A stretch of 64,000 bases of DNA, from positions 115,824,565 to 115,888,564 of the forward strand of contig OX578142.1 in NCBI GenBank assembly GCA_951213105.1, in the 5' to 3' direction. The stretch comes from Amaurobius ferox. Taxonomy: Eukaryota; Arthropoda; Arachnida; Araneae; Amaurobiidae. This document shows positions 1 through 11,424 of the stretch, piece after piece (position 1 is the stretch's first letter; each line of letters starts with the position of its first letter). Below the pieces are notes generated by a model. That model worked only from the letters and a program-made list of their open reading frames with translations, did no database searches and had not been told where the DNA came from. Made by a program: the position numbers and the translations under genes.

Positions 1-745
1 CAGAGATGAGTCACTCGTGTTTTTAAGTGAATCAGCCTGGTAGTAATGGAATAATGAGTCTTGTGAAAAGAGAAAATGGTTCTTTCACTGGTCGGCTTGA
101 ATCGCTAATAGGGCTAGAGGGAAAGCTCATTTTACAGCGATTTGTATTTGCCTGACTCCTCCTTGTGTCCTAAGGTACGAATCAACCAATCTCCGTAACC
201 AACCAAGATGTCGAATTCCGCCAGCATGATGTTGTGTAGTCAAGTTTCCCGACCATTATGGATTTTGTTCTGCGCAAGAATCTCGATGAGTTTATGCCGA
301 GAGTCCATCCTGATATCCTTTCCCATGGTACAGAATTGTAAATGTTATATTTAAAAGAGACGAGGTAAAGTTTTATATATATTTAGTCTTCCACCTAACG
401 AATAGAGTGTTAATTGTCAAATCCTCGTGAGCATCGAATCATTGATGATGTTATATGAAAATGTCGTATATGTTCAAAGTATACAAATGTGATATATAAA
501 TGTCAAGTATAATATGAGGAATATCGTGTTTATTTTATGTATCAGAAAATATGTGTATTCTCTTGGTTCCTCTTCCTCCAGGGGTGTTCTTAATGGTCAC
601 CCTACCGAGTGTAACTCTGAGTTATTGCGAGAAATGCTTGTACTCCACTGTTTTCGATCAACTGCCTTGTTATTTCATGTTTAATAAATGTGTTTGATTT
701 CAAAACTTTGTCTTCTCTGTCGAGTATACCAAAACGTTCGCGACA
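1..745 (+). repeat. LTR (partial, left edge of window)
   Basis: This is the right part of an LTR whose complete copies are about 1171 bp. It ends in the CA dinucleotide of GCGACA at 745. A polyadenylation signal AATAAA lies at 682-687, about 60 bp before the end, so U5 is short. A TATA-like tract (TTTTATATATATT) is near 373. Confidence 0.9.
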
Positions 746-749
746 GAAT

Positions 750-767
750 TGGTGCCGTTACTTTTCT
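750..767 (+). promoter_or_regulatory. Putative tRNA primer-binding site
   Basis: TGGTGCCGTTAC starts four bases after the LTR end, where the minus-strand primer site of LTR retroelements lies, and TGG is the complement of a tRNA CCA end. The same site recurs at 5918 and 11087. I cannot name the tRNA with confidence. Confidence 0.6.
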
Positions 768-1086
768 CGGTGAGTGGGGAAGAGCTGAGAGAATTAAAAT
801 TTTTAAAAATTTTCTTAAGAATTGAAATTTTGAAGGTTAAAAATTACCGTTGTGCTAAAATGAGTGTTTTCTTAAGTAAACAGAGTTCCATGTTCTGTTT
901 TCGGTATTCTCAAAAACGAGTGTTCTTGGAATTTGATATGTGCCATTTGATAAAAAAAAAATTGATTTGTTTGCATATTTATGTCATTTGATTTGATAAA
1001 AACTGGTTTTATTGTAAATACTGTTTAAGAACATTGCAATTGCATATTGTGTTAAACTATACGAGTATATTTGATTGTTATGCAAA

Positions 1087-3519
1087 ATGGCTCCAATTAC
1101 TAGAAACAAAAAACTAAATGTCGGTAAGATGAGTAAAAATTCAAGTAAAAAATTAAATTCCTCCTTGAATTTGTCGCTTGATATTGCTACTGAGTCGGAT
1201 ACTGTTAATTCTAGAGGTAAAGTTAAAAATGTTAGCCACAAAGCTAAATCTAATGAGGAAAATATATCAGATAAATCGCCGGTATGTTTGAATTCTTCTT
1301 CTGGCACTTTGCCAAATCAAAACAGTGCTTCATCGGTAAATGATAACATGTTAAAATCATTCCATATTTTCACACCTAAGTTCGCACATCATATTCCAAA
1401 ATTCTCGGGAAATTCAGAGCTTTCGTTGTCACAGTTTTTGGAAAAGTTAAATTTAGTAGCCACTCATGCAAACTGGAGTGAGTGTGACAAATTAGTTTGT
1501 TTGAGATTGAATTTAGAGGGGGAAGCAAATAGATTGATTGAAGAGAATCCAAAGCACAGAAATTGTAAAAATTTGCAGGAAATTATTCACATTTTGAAAG
1601 ATCATTTTGAAGTGACCGAAAATGTTACTAAAAACATAATTTCACTCGTGAACTTTACACAGAGACCAAATGAGTCGGTTAAACAGTTTTCGATGAGAAT
1701 CGAAGCTGCTTCATTTAAGGTTGTTCCGGAAGATGTAGATTCCGAAAGTGAGAATAAAATCAGGCAAACACTTTTAAAAATTTCATTTATTAATGGTTTA
1801 TATCCGGAACTAAAAAGATTGGTGTTGTCACAAAACCCTAGAGATTTTTATTCGGCTAGAAAACTTGCAATTCTTGAGGAATCTATTTTAAATGAAAATA
1901 ATGCTATGTACTTGACTAATCCGGTACTTACAAAAAAAGGTGTTCTCACACCAGAAAAATATTTTCTCACACCAGATCAAAGTGAAAGTATGTCAGATTT
2001 AAAAAGAAAAGTGTTAGAACAGGAAAGGGACATTGAATTTCTTAGGGGTAAAATAGAAAAATTTAAGTTTAATTCAGATAAAGTTAACGAAAAGCGTTCA
2101 CCGCGTCCAAAGTGTGACAAATGTGGTAAATTAGGTCACGTTCAAGAACAGTGTTGGAAAAAGGTTTTTCAAAAAAGAGATGTGTACGGTATAAAATGTA
2201 GGAAAATTTATACCAGTCCTGGAACTAGGTATCACCAGGGTGAAAGACACAGAGGGCAAATGTCTGCAAATGAGTGGAAGTATAAAAAGCAAGGAACGCA
2301 AAATTATAAAAATAAGGAGTCATATAAATCTTTGCAAAATTCCAAAAATCATTCTTCTGGGAATCAGAGTAGATATCCCATGCACAATTATAATAATAGA
2401 AAAACTTTTGATAGGCAAACATCACATTTTGAGGAAAATAATATTTGTCATAATATTACAAATTCTTTGTCATCTTCTTCTATTATAAAAGGAAAATTAG
2501 TGAGCAGTGAAGTGTCAATATTGATTGATACGGGTAGTTCAATTAATTTAGTGTATGAGGAAGCTTTAAATACTGTACCCATTGCACATATGTTGCTAAC
2601 ATACAAACCAACAATTTTGCGTAGCTTTAGTTCACAAGATACTAAAGTTGAATGTTTAGCCACTATTTCGCTAAATTTGGGAAAAGAAAGATTCCCTACC
2701 GAATTTTTTGTGTTAAAATCACCAGCTCCTATTTCATATAATGTAATCCTTGGTAACAAGTTTTTACATAAACATAATGCTATTATAGATTATAATCACT
2801 TCTGTTTTAAGTTTTCAAACTCTTCCATTCCTTTTGTTGGTTATCAATGTACGAATAATTTACTTTCGATTTCAAATCATGAACCGGCAAATGAGTCGGA
2901 AATTGCAGACTCAAACCTAAGTAGTGTCGCAAAGCGTATTGCTGTGCCTGACTCGCAGATGAGTAGTGGAAAAAATGTTCGTGTGGTAGAGGACTGTAAA
3001 CCGAAAGAGTTCCATACGAATGCATGTGCCAAATGCAAAGCAGATCTGGCACCGGTAGTGAATGAGTCTCAGGTCATTCGGGAAGAGTATGTGAGCAGAA
3101 ATTTTTCGGAAAATAATGTAGTGCCACATTTGGGTAGTGAAGAGGTACATATTAACGATTTGGAAAATGGAAGCAAATCTTTTAGAGATTTGGTAGTAAA
3201 TGCACAGAATGTTACTTTGCATATGGGGGAAAAGCAAAATCATGTTAGAGGTGGTACTGAAGTTAACTTTGTCATTCAACACAAAAACAATCCATGTAAT
3301 CAGCAATTGGTCCACGTTAATAGATTAACTCCTTTACCTCCTAGACGTAGTGAATTGATTTCTAGCACATATAATGATAACATTGATAATTCTTCAACTC
3401 AAGAAACAAGACAATTTAAAAGTAGATATTTTCTAAACCATCAAAATAGGGTTAAAACTCAAAATGTTCCTAATTCACACAGGTATGACTTGCGCCCAAG
3501 AGGCCAATTTATTCATTAA
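1087..3519 (+). CDS. Gag-protease polyprotein with residual integrase C-terminus, unit 1
   Basis: An uninterrupted 810-residue ORF. I chose the ATG at 1087 (context CAAAATGG, purine at -3 and G at +4) because the frame extends upstream only to non-ATG codons. Domain order: basic N-terminus; Gag matrix/capsid-like region around residues 85-270, with the FSGN...W...CL..LEGEA pattern of Gypsy Gags; a short coiled coil near 300-328; a CCHC zinc knuckle (C343, C346, H351, C356); a basic N/K-rich RNA-binding stretch; a retropepsin with catalytic D-T-G-S at 481-484 and the later I-L-G near 554-556; then a low-similarity segment; and a C-terminus with HVNRL at 743-747 and YDLRPR close to the end. The last part matches the tail after the GPY/F module of Gypsy integrases. 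RT, RNase H and the DDE core are missing without any frame break. Unit 1 differs from the others by F for V and N for H. Confidence 0.92.
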   Translation: MAPITRNKKLNVGKMSKNSSKKLNSSLNLSLDIATESDTVNSRGKVKNVSHKAKSNEENISDKSPVCLNSSSGTLPNQNSASSVNDNMLKSFHIFTPKFAHHIPKFSGNSELSLSQFLEKLNLVATHANWSECDKLVCLRLNLEGEANRLIEENPKHRNCKNLQEIIHILKDHFEVTENVTKNIISLVNFTQRPNESVKQFSMRIEAASFKVVPEDVDSESENKIRQTLLKISFINGLYPELKRLVLSQNPRDFYSARKLAILEESILNENNAMYLTNPVLTKKGVLTPEKYFLTPDQSESMSDLKRKVLEQERDIEFLRGKIEKFKFNSDKVNEKRSPRPKCDKCGKLGHVQEQCWKKVFQKRDVYGIKCRKIYTSPGTRYHQGERHRGQMSANEWKYKKQGTQNYKNKESYKSLQNSKNHSSGNQSRYPMHNYNNRKTFDRQTSHFEENNICHNITNSLSSSSIIKGKLVSSEVSILIDTGSSINLVYEEALNTVPIAHMLLTYKPTILRSFSSQDTKVECLATISLNLGKERFPTEFFVLKSPAPISYNVILGNKFLHKHNAIIDYNHFCFKFSNSSIPFVGYQCTNNLLSISNHEPANESEIADSNLSSVAKRIAVPDSQMSSGKNVRVVEDCKPKEFHTNACAKCKADLAPVVNESQVIREEYVSRNFSENNVVPHLGSEEVHINDLENGSKSFRDLVVNAQNVTLHMGEKQNHVRGGTEVNFVIQHKNNPCNQQLVHVNRLTPLPPRRSELISSTYNDNIDNSSTQETRQFKSRYFLNHQNRVKTQNVPNSHRYDLRPRGQFIH

Positions 3520-4742
3520 AGTTACTTGTCAATTAAGGCAATATGTCAAGAGAGCAATTGGCTCAAAAGTAAAGTAAAATGTTTAGATTATGAAATTCTC
3601 ACATTTTCAAAAAAAATAAAAAAAAAAAGACTGATATTGTTGTGAGATGGACAATTATGTTTCATAATATTATATTTTCAATTGTTTCACAAAATGTTTT
3701 GCAAAACTGTATGCTATGTTAAAATGGATCCAATATTTCTGAACTTCTGTGTAATTTGCTTTATGTGTCAGTCAGCTGAATGTTCTGTACTGCAAGTTCT
3801 GTGCCAGTGCAGCTTTCTGAATGTGAGTGCCATGTTAATCAGGTTGAAGTAGTGTTTTAAAATTCTAAATACTTAAATAATAATTTTTTTTTGCTTTACT
3901 TTAATGATAAGCAGTAATGTTTTAAAGTAATTTTAAGATAATTAAGTACTTGATGGATTAGAGTTTTGGTAAGGATTTTTAAGGATAACTGATAATTTTT
4001 ATCTCTGTTTTATTTTATGAATGTGTGAATGATTTTTTTTAATTTAAAGGTCTAGTAAATTTTAGAAATTTTTTTTTGTCATTTGATGTTTGTTGACTTA
4101 TTGGTTGGGGGTACCGCCACCTCTAGGTTTGCAACTTTCTAATGGACTTGTTTCTTGCCTGGGTGCCTGATCAACATTCTTGGTTTGAAAATTTGTCTCA
4201 TTTTCTAAATTAGTAATTTTTTTAAATGTCCTTTAAAGTAATTTGTTGGCAAGGTTGGATAATAGTTAATAAATTGATTTCTGTGAAAAGTAAATTTATA
4301 GAATTTTAATTGTAAAATTTTTGAAGAAAGAAAACTTTTTGTTTAGTTAAACTTTTTGTGAGTTGAGTAAATTAAATTTTCATGTCTCTGTGGTACTCAC
4401 CAGAAAATGTATTAGTGTTTAAATTTTAAAAGGGGCAATTTCATCATTTGTGTCTTGTTAATTTGGTGTTGTCTTGTAAAGGTCTATGCTTGTATTGAGA
4501 CTTATTTTTTTTTGACTCACGAGTCAAACTTTAGGCCACTCTTGGATTTTGGTTATTATGCTGGTCATGATCTTGTTTGTTTTTGTTTTTTTCTTTGATG
4601 TACATGTACATCGCTCAAAATTTACACTAAATTCCTCTCAATGGAACATATGTCATTGGGAACTTAATGCAGGTATTTTCCTAGTATTGTGTGGAAAAAT
4701 TCCCCGCTTTGCAGGAAATTTTTCTCCCGGGCCCCGAAGGAG
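3520..4742 (+). other. Non-coding 3' region of the LTR unit and polypurine tract
   Basis: About 1.2 kb of T-rich DNA without an ORF of note lies between the stop codon and the LTR. It holds an A-rich run near 3606-3630 and the GAAGGAG polypurine-like tract at 4736-4742. No env-like frame is present. The same region recurs at 8689-9911 and 13858-15080. Confidence 0.75.
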
Positions 4743-5913
4743 TGTGATAAGGCTTTCACACCTCTGTGTTAAAATTGTATATTAAAGTATTGTTTTATTT
4801 CTGTGTGATTGAAAGTGTCAATTTCGAAATATAGATGTCTTTTCTACATGTTTTCAATTACATTGACTTTTAAGGGAAGTGAACTCTAAAATCGCAAAAG
4901 TGTTTATGTTCCAGAAAAATAGTAATAGTTTTGTATTTTCGCTTCTCAGTCGCTAGTTGGGAACTTGCAGGTTTTGCGCACGCGCGCGTTTGAAAAAGGA
5001 TTTTGGAAAGAGAGTGGAAGGAGTCGTGGAGAAATGTAGACGTGTGTGTTTGATTCGCGTATGATCGCGAATTTTAAGAAAAGGTGGATTAATTTTGAAA
5101 GTGGAAGGATGTGATTAAAATATGTAACATAGTTCGACAAGTTGTGCGTAGAGTCGTTTGGCTCGGTTCAGAGATGAGTCACTCGTGTTTTTAAGTGAAT
5201 CAGCCTGGTAGTAATGGAATAATGAGTCTTGTGAAAAGAGAAAATGGTTCTTTCACTGGTCGGCTTGAATCGCTAATAGGGCTAGAGGGAAAGCTCATTT
5301 TACAGCGATTTGTATTTGCCTGACTCCTCCTTGTGTCCTAAGGTACGAATCAACCAATCTCCGTAACCAACCAAGATGTCGAATTCCGCCAGCATGATGT
5401 TGTGTAGTCAAGTTTCCCGACCATTATGGATTTTGTTCTGCGCAAGAATCTCGATGAGTTTATGCCGAGAGTCCATCCTGATATCCTTTCCCATGGTACA
5501 GAATTGTAAATGTTATATTTAAAAGAGACGAGGTAAAGTTTTATATATATTTAGTCTTCCACCTAACGAATAGAGTGTTAATTGTCAAATCCTCGTGAGC
5601 ATCGAATCATTGATGATGTTATATGAAAATGTCGTATATGTTCAAAGTATACAAATGTGATATATAAATGTCAAGTATAATATGAGGAATATCGTGTTTA
5701 TTTTATATATCAGAAAATATGTGTATTCTCTTGGTTCCTCTTCCTCCAGGGGTGTTCTTAATGGTCACCCTACCGAGTGTAACTCTGAGTTATTGCGAGA
5801 AATGCTTGTACTCCACTGTTTTCGATCAACTGCCTTGTTATTTCATGTTTAATAAATGTGTTTGATTTCAAAACTTTGTCTTCTCTGTCGAGTATACCAA
5901 AACGTTCGCGACA
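4743..5913 (+). repeat. LTR between units 1 and 2
   Basis: The LTR begins TGTGATAAGG right after the purine-rich GAAGGAG, which I take as the polypurine tract, and ends GCGACA. The TG...CA ends are standard for LTRs. It has two private substitutions relative to the other copies (near 5008 and 5707). The AATAAA is near 5850. The start was chosen from the polypurine tract; the sequence itself cannot prove it because all four copies share the same flank. Confidence 0.8.
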
Positions 5914-6255
5914 GAATTGGTGCCGTTACTTTTCTCGGTGAGTGGGGAAGAGCTGAGAGAATTAAAATTTTTAAAAATTTTCTTAAGAATTGAAATTTTG
6001 AAGGTTAAAAATTACCGTTGTGCTAAAATGAGTGTTTTCTTAAGTAAACAGAGTTCCATGTTCTGTTTTCGGTATTCTCAAAAACGAGTGTTCTTGGAAT
6101 TTGATATGTGCCATTTGATAAAAAAAAAAATTGATTTGTTTGCATATTTATGTCATTTGATTTGATAAAAACTGGTTTTATTGTAAATACTGTTTAAGAA
6201 CATTGCAATTGCATATTGTGTTAAACTATACGAGTATATTTGATTGTTATGCAAA

Positions 6256-8688
6256 ATGGCTCCAATTACTAGAAACAAAAAACTAAATGTCGGTAAGATG
6301 AGTAAAAATTCAAGTAAAAAATTAAATTCCTCCTTGAATTTGTCGCTTGATATTGCTACTGAGTCGGATACTGTTAATTCTAGAGGTAAAGTTAAAAATG
6401 TTAGCCACAAAGCTAAATCTAATGAGGAAAATATATCAGATAAATCGCCGGTATGTTTGAATTCTTCTTCTGGCACTTTGCCAAATCAAAACAGTGCTTC
6501 ATCGGTAAATGATAACATGTTAAAATCATTCCATATTTTCACACCTAAGTTCGCACATCATATTCCAAAATTCTCGGGAAATTCAGAGCTTTCGTTGTCA
6601 CAGTTTTTGGAAAAGTTAAATTTAGTAGCCACTCATGCAAACTGGAGTGAGTGTGACAAATTAGTTTGTTTGAGATTGAATTTAGAGGGGGAAGCAAATA
6701 GATTGATTGAAGAGAATCCAAAGCACAGAAATTGTAAAAATTTGCAGGAAATTATTCACATTTTGAAAGATCATTTTGAAGTGACCGAAAATGTTACTAA
6801 AAACATAATTTCACTCGTGAACTTTACACAGAGACCAAATGAGTCGGTTAAACAGTTTTCGATGAGAATCGAAGCTGCTTCATTTAAGGTTGTTCCGGAA
6901 GATGTAGATTCCGAAAGTGAGAATAAAATCAGGCAAACACTTTTAAAAATTTCATTTATTAATGGTTTATATCCGGAACTAAAAAGATTGGTGTTGTCAC
7001 AAAACCCTAGAGATTTTTATTCGGCTAGAAAACTTGCAATTCTTGAGGAATCTATTTTAAATGAAAATAATGCTATGTACTTGACTAATCCGGTACTTAC
7101 AAAAAAAGGTGTTCTCACACCAGAAAAATATGTTCTCACACCAGATCAAAGTGAAAGTATGTCAGATTTAAAAAGAAAAGTGTTAGAACAGGAAAGGGAC
7201 ATTGAATTTCTTAGGGGTAAAATAGAAAAATTTAAGTTTAATTCAGATAAAGTTCACGAAAAGCGTTCACCGCGTCCAAAGTGTGACAAATGTGGTAAAT
7301 TAGGTCACGTTCAAGAACAGTGTTGGAAAAAGGTTTTTCAAAAAAGAGATGTGTACGGTATAAAATGTAGGAAAATTTATACCAGTCCTGGAACTAGGTA
7401 TCACCAGGGTGAAAGACACAGAGGGCAAATGTCTGCAAATGAGTGGAAGTATAAAAAGCAAGGAACGCAAAATTATAAAAATAAGGAGTCATATAAATCT
7501 TTGCAAAATTCCAAAAATCATTCTTCTGGGAATCAGAGTAGATATCCCATGCACAATTATAATAATAGAAAAACTTTTGATAGGCAAACATCACATTTTG
7601 AGGAAAATAATATTTGTCATAATATTACAAATTCTTTGTCATCTTCTTCTATTATAAAAGGAAAATTAGTGAGCAGTGAAGTGTCAATATTGATTGATAC
7701 GGGTAGTTCAATTAATTTAGTGTATGAGGAAGCTTTAAATACTGTACCCATTGCACATATGTTGCTAACATACAAACCAACAATTTTGCGTAGCTTTAGT
7801 TCACAAGATACTAAAGTTGAATGTTTAGCCACTATTTCGCTAAATTTGGGAAAAGAAAGATTCCCTACCGAATTTTTTGTGTTAAAATCACCAGCTCCTA
7901 TTTCATATAATGTAATCCTTGGTAACAAGTTTTTACATAAACATAATGCTATTATAGATTATAATCACTTCTGTTTTAAGTTTTCAAACTCTTCCATTCC
8001 TTTTGTTGGTTATCAATGTACGAATAATTTACTTTCGATTTCAAATCATGAACCGGCAAATGAGTCGGAAATTGCAGACTCAAACCTAAGTAGTGTCGCA
8101 AAGCGTATTGCTGTGCCTGACTCGCAGATGAGTAGTGGAAAAAATGTTCGTGTGGTAGAGGACTGTAAACCGAAAGAGTTCCATACGAATGCATGTGCCA
8201 AATGCAAAGCAGATCTGGCACCGGTAGTGAATGAGTCTCAGGTCATTCGGGAAGAGTATGTGAGCAGAAATTTTTCGGAAAATAATGTAGTGCCACATTT
8301 GGGTAGTGAAGAGGTACATATTAACGATTTGGAAAATGGAAGCAAATCTTTTAGAGATTTGGTAGTAAATGCACAGAATGTTACTTTGCATATGGGGGAA
8401 AAGCAAAATCATGTTAGAGGTGGTACTGAAGTTAACTTTGTCATTCAACACAAAAACAATCCATGTAATCAGCAATTGGTCCACGTTAATAGATTAACTC
8501 CTTTACCTCCTAGACGTAGTGAATTGATTTCTAGCACATATAATGATAACATTGATAATTCTTCAACTCAAGAAACAAGACAATTTAAAAGTAGATATTT
8601 TCTAAACCATCAAAATAGGGTTAAAACTCAAAATGTTCCTAATTCACACAGGTATGACTTGCGCCCAAGAGGCCAATTTATTCATTAA
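6256..8688 (+). CDS. Gag-protease polyprotein with residual integrase C-terminus, unit 2
   Basis: Same 810-residue ORF as unit 1, 5169 bp downstream, with the ATG at 6256. All domain landmarks are kept: CCHC knuckle, D-T-G-S protease site, I-L-G, HVNRL tail. It differs from unit 1 at two residues (V in the LTPEKY-V-LTP repeat, H in KV-H-EK). It is identical in protein sequence to unit 3. An intact frame in three copies suggests that the deletion derivative itself was amplified recently. The predicted product would bind RNA and assemble particles; enzymes for reverse transcription and integration would have to come from another element. Confidence 0.92.
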   Translation: MAPITRNKKLNVGKMSKNSSKKLNSSLNLSLDIATESDTVNSRGKVKNVSHKAKSNEENISDKSPVCLNSSSGTLPNQNSASSVNDNMLKSFHIFTPKFAHHIPKFSGNSELSLSQFLEKLNLVATHANWSECDKLVCLRLNLEGEANRLIEENPKHRNCKNLQEIIHILKDHFEVTENVTKNIISLVNFTQRPNESVKQFSMRIEAASFKVVPEDVDSESENKIRQTLLKISFINGLYPELKRLVLSQNPRDFYSARKLAILEESILNENNAMYLTNPVLTKKGVLTPEKYVLTPDQSESMSDLKRKVLEQERDIEFLRGKIEKFKFNSDKVHEKRSPRPKCDKCGKLGHVQEQCWKKVFQKRDVYGIKCRKIYTSPGTRYHQGERHRGQMSANEWKYKKQGTQNYKNKESYKSLQNSKNHSSGNQSRYPMHNYNNRKTFDRQTSHFEENNICHNITNSLSSSSIIKGKLVSSEVSILIDTGSSINLVYEEALNTVPIAHMLLTYKPTILRSFSSQDTKVECLATISLNLGKERFPTEFFVLKSPAPISYNVILGNKFLHKHNAIIDYNHFCFKFSNSSIPFVGYQCTNNLLSISNHEPANESEIADSNLSSVAKRIAVPDSQMSSGKNVRVVEDCKPKEFHTNACAKCKADLAPVVNESQVIREEYVSRNFSENNVVPHLGSEEVHINDLENGSKSFRDLVVNAQNVTLHMGEKQNHVRGGTEVNFVIQHKNNPCNQQLVHVNRLTPLPPRRSELISSTYNDNIDNSSTQETRQFKSRYFLNHQNRVKTQNVPNSHRYDLRPRGQFIH

Positions 8689-9911
8689 AGTTACTTGTCA
8701 ATTAAGGCAATATGTCAAGAGAGCAATTGGCTCAAAAGTAAAGTAAAATGTTTAGATTATGAAATTCTCACATTTTCAAAAAAAATAAAAAAAAAAAGAC
8801 TGATATTGTTGTGAGATGGACAATTATGTTTCATAATATTATATTTTCAATTGTTTCACAAAATGTTTTGCAAAACTGTATGCTATGTTAAAATGGATCC
8901 AATATTTCTGAACTTCTGTGTAATTTGCTTTATGTGTCAGTCAGCTGAATGTTCTGTACTGCAAGTTCTGTGCCAGTGCAGCTTTCTGAATGTGAGTGCC
9001 ATGTTAATCAGGTTGAAGTAGTGTTTTAAAATTCTAAATACTTAAATAATAATTTTTTTTTGCTTTACTTTAATGATAAGCAGTAATGTTTTAAAGTAAT
9101 TTTAAGATAATTAAGTACTTGATGGATTAGAGTTTTGGTAAGGATTTTTAAGGATAACTGATAATTTTTATCTCTGTTTTATTTTATGAATGTGTGAATG
9201 ATTTTTTTTAATTTAAAGGTCTAGTAAATTTTAGAAATTTTTTTTTGTCATTTGATGTTTGTTGACTTATTGGTTGGGGGTACCGCCACCTCTAGGTTTG
9301 CAACTTTCTAATGGACTTGTTTCTTGCCTGGGTGCCTGATCAACATTCTTGGTTTGAAAATTTGTCTCATTTTCTAAATTAGTAATTTTTTTAAATGTCC
9401 TTTAAAGTAATTTGTTGGCAAGGTTGGATAATAGTTAATAAATTGATTTCTGTGAAAAGTAAATTTATAGAATTTTAATTGTAAAATTTTTGAAGAAAGA
9501 AAACTTTTTGTTTAGTTAAACTTTTTGTGAGTTGAGTAAATTAAATTTTCATGTCTCTGTGGTACTCACCAGAAAATGTATTAGTGTTTAAATTTTAAAA
9601 GGGGCAATTTCATCATTTGTGTCTTGTTAATTTGGTGTTGTCTTGTAAAGGTCTATGCTTGTATTGAGACTTATTTTTTTTTGACTCACGAGTCAAACTT
9701 TAGGCCACTCTTGGATTTTGGTTATTATGCTGGTCATGATCTTGTTTGTTTTTGTTTTTTTCTTTGATGTACATGTACATCGCTCAAAATTTACACTAAA
9801 TTCCTCTCAATGGAACATATGTCATTGGGAACTTAATGCAGGTATTTTCCTAGTATTGTGTGGAAAAATTCCCCGCTTTGCAGGAAATTTTTCTCCCGGG
9901 CCCCGAAGGAG

Positions 9912-11082
9912 TGTGATAAGGCTTTCACACCTCTGTGTTAAAATTGTATATTAAAGTATTGTTTTATTTCTGTGTGATTGAAAGTGTCAATTTCGAAATA
10001 TAGATGTCTTTTCTACATGTTTTCAATTACATTGACTTTTAAGGGAAGTGAACTCTAAAATCGCAAAAGTGTTTATGTTCCAGAAAAATAGTAATAGTTT
10101 TGTATTTTCGCTTCTCAGTCGCTAGTTGGGAACTTGCAGGTTTTGCGCACGCGCGCGTTTGAAAAAGGATTTTGGAGAGAGAGTGGAAGGAGTCGTGGAG
10201 AAATGTAGACGTGTGTGTTTGATTCGCGTATGATCGCGAATTTTAAGAAAAGGTGGATTAATTTTGAAAGTGGAAGGATGTGATTAAAATATGTAACATA
10301 GTTCGACAAGTTGTGCGTAGAGTCGTTTGGCTCGGTTCAGAGATGAGTCACTCGTGTTTTTAAGTGAATCAGCCTGGTAGTAATGGAATAATGAGTCTTG
10401 TGAAAAGAGAAAATGGTTCTTTCACTGGTCGGCTTGAATCGCTAATAGGGCTAGAGGGAAAGCTCATTTTACAGCGATTTGTATTTGCCTGACTCCTCCT
10501 TGTGTCCTAAGGTACGAATCAACCAATCTCCGTAACCAACCAAGATGTCGAATTCCGCCAGCATGATGTTGTGTAGTCAAGTTTCCCGACCATTATGGAT
10601 TTTGTTCTGCGCAAGAATCTCGATGAGTTTATGCCGAGAGTCCATCCTGATATCCTTTCCCATGGTACAGAATTGTAAATGTTATATTTAAAAGAGACGA
10701 GGTAAAGTTTTATATATATTTAGTCTTCCACCTAACGAATAGAGTGTTAATTGTCAAATCCTCGTGAGCATCGAATCATTGATGATGTTATATGAAAATG
10801 TCGTATATGTTCAAAGTATACAAATGTGATATATAAATGTCAAGTATAATATGAGGAATATCGTGTTTATTTTATGTATCAGAAAATATGTGTATTCTCT
10901 TGGTTCCTCTTCCTCCAGGGGTGTTCTTAATGGTCACCCTACCGAGTGTAACTCTGAGTTATTGCGAGAAATGCTTGTACTCCACTGTTTTCGATCAACT
11001 GCCTTGTTATTTCATGTTTAATAAATGTGTTTGATTTCAAAACTTTGTCTTCTCTGTCGAGTATACCAAAACGTTCGCGACA
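9912..11082 (+). repeat. LTR between units 2 and 3
   Basis: Same boundaries as the LTR at 4743-5913, shifted by 5169 bp. By eye it is identical to the last LTR at 15081-16251 over the stretches compared. Confidence 0.8.
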
Positions 11083-11424
11083 GAATTGGTGCCGTTACTT
11101 TTCTCGGTGAGTGGGGAAGAGCTGAGAGAATTAAAATTTTTAAAAATTTTCTTAAGAATTGAAATTTTGAAGGTTAAAAATTACCGTTGTGCTAAAATGA
11201 GTGTTTTCTTAAGTAAACAGAGTTCCATGTTCTGTTTTCGGTATTCTCAAAAACGAGTGTTCTTGGAATTTGATATGTGCCATTTGATAAAAAAAAAAAT
11301 TGATTTGTTTGCATATTTATGTCATTTGATTTGATAAAAACTGGTTTTATTGTAAATACTGTTTAAGAACATTGCAATTGCATATTGTGTTAAACTATAC
11401 GAGTATATTTGATTGTTATGCAAA

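Noticed and set aside
749..991. Short frame just after the LTR as a separate gene
   Set aside because: It begins with TTG inside the primer-binding site and has no ATG or protein-like composition; it lies in the 5' leader of the LTR unit.
984..1307. Minus-strand 107-codon frame across the start of the Gag ORF
   Set aside because: It is the antisense shadow of the Gag N-terminus and recurs only because the unit is repeated.
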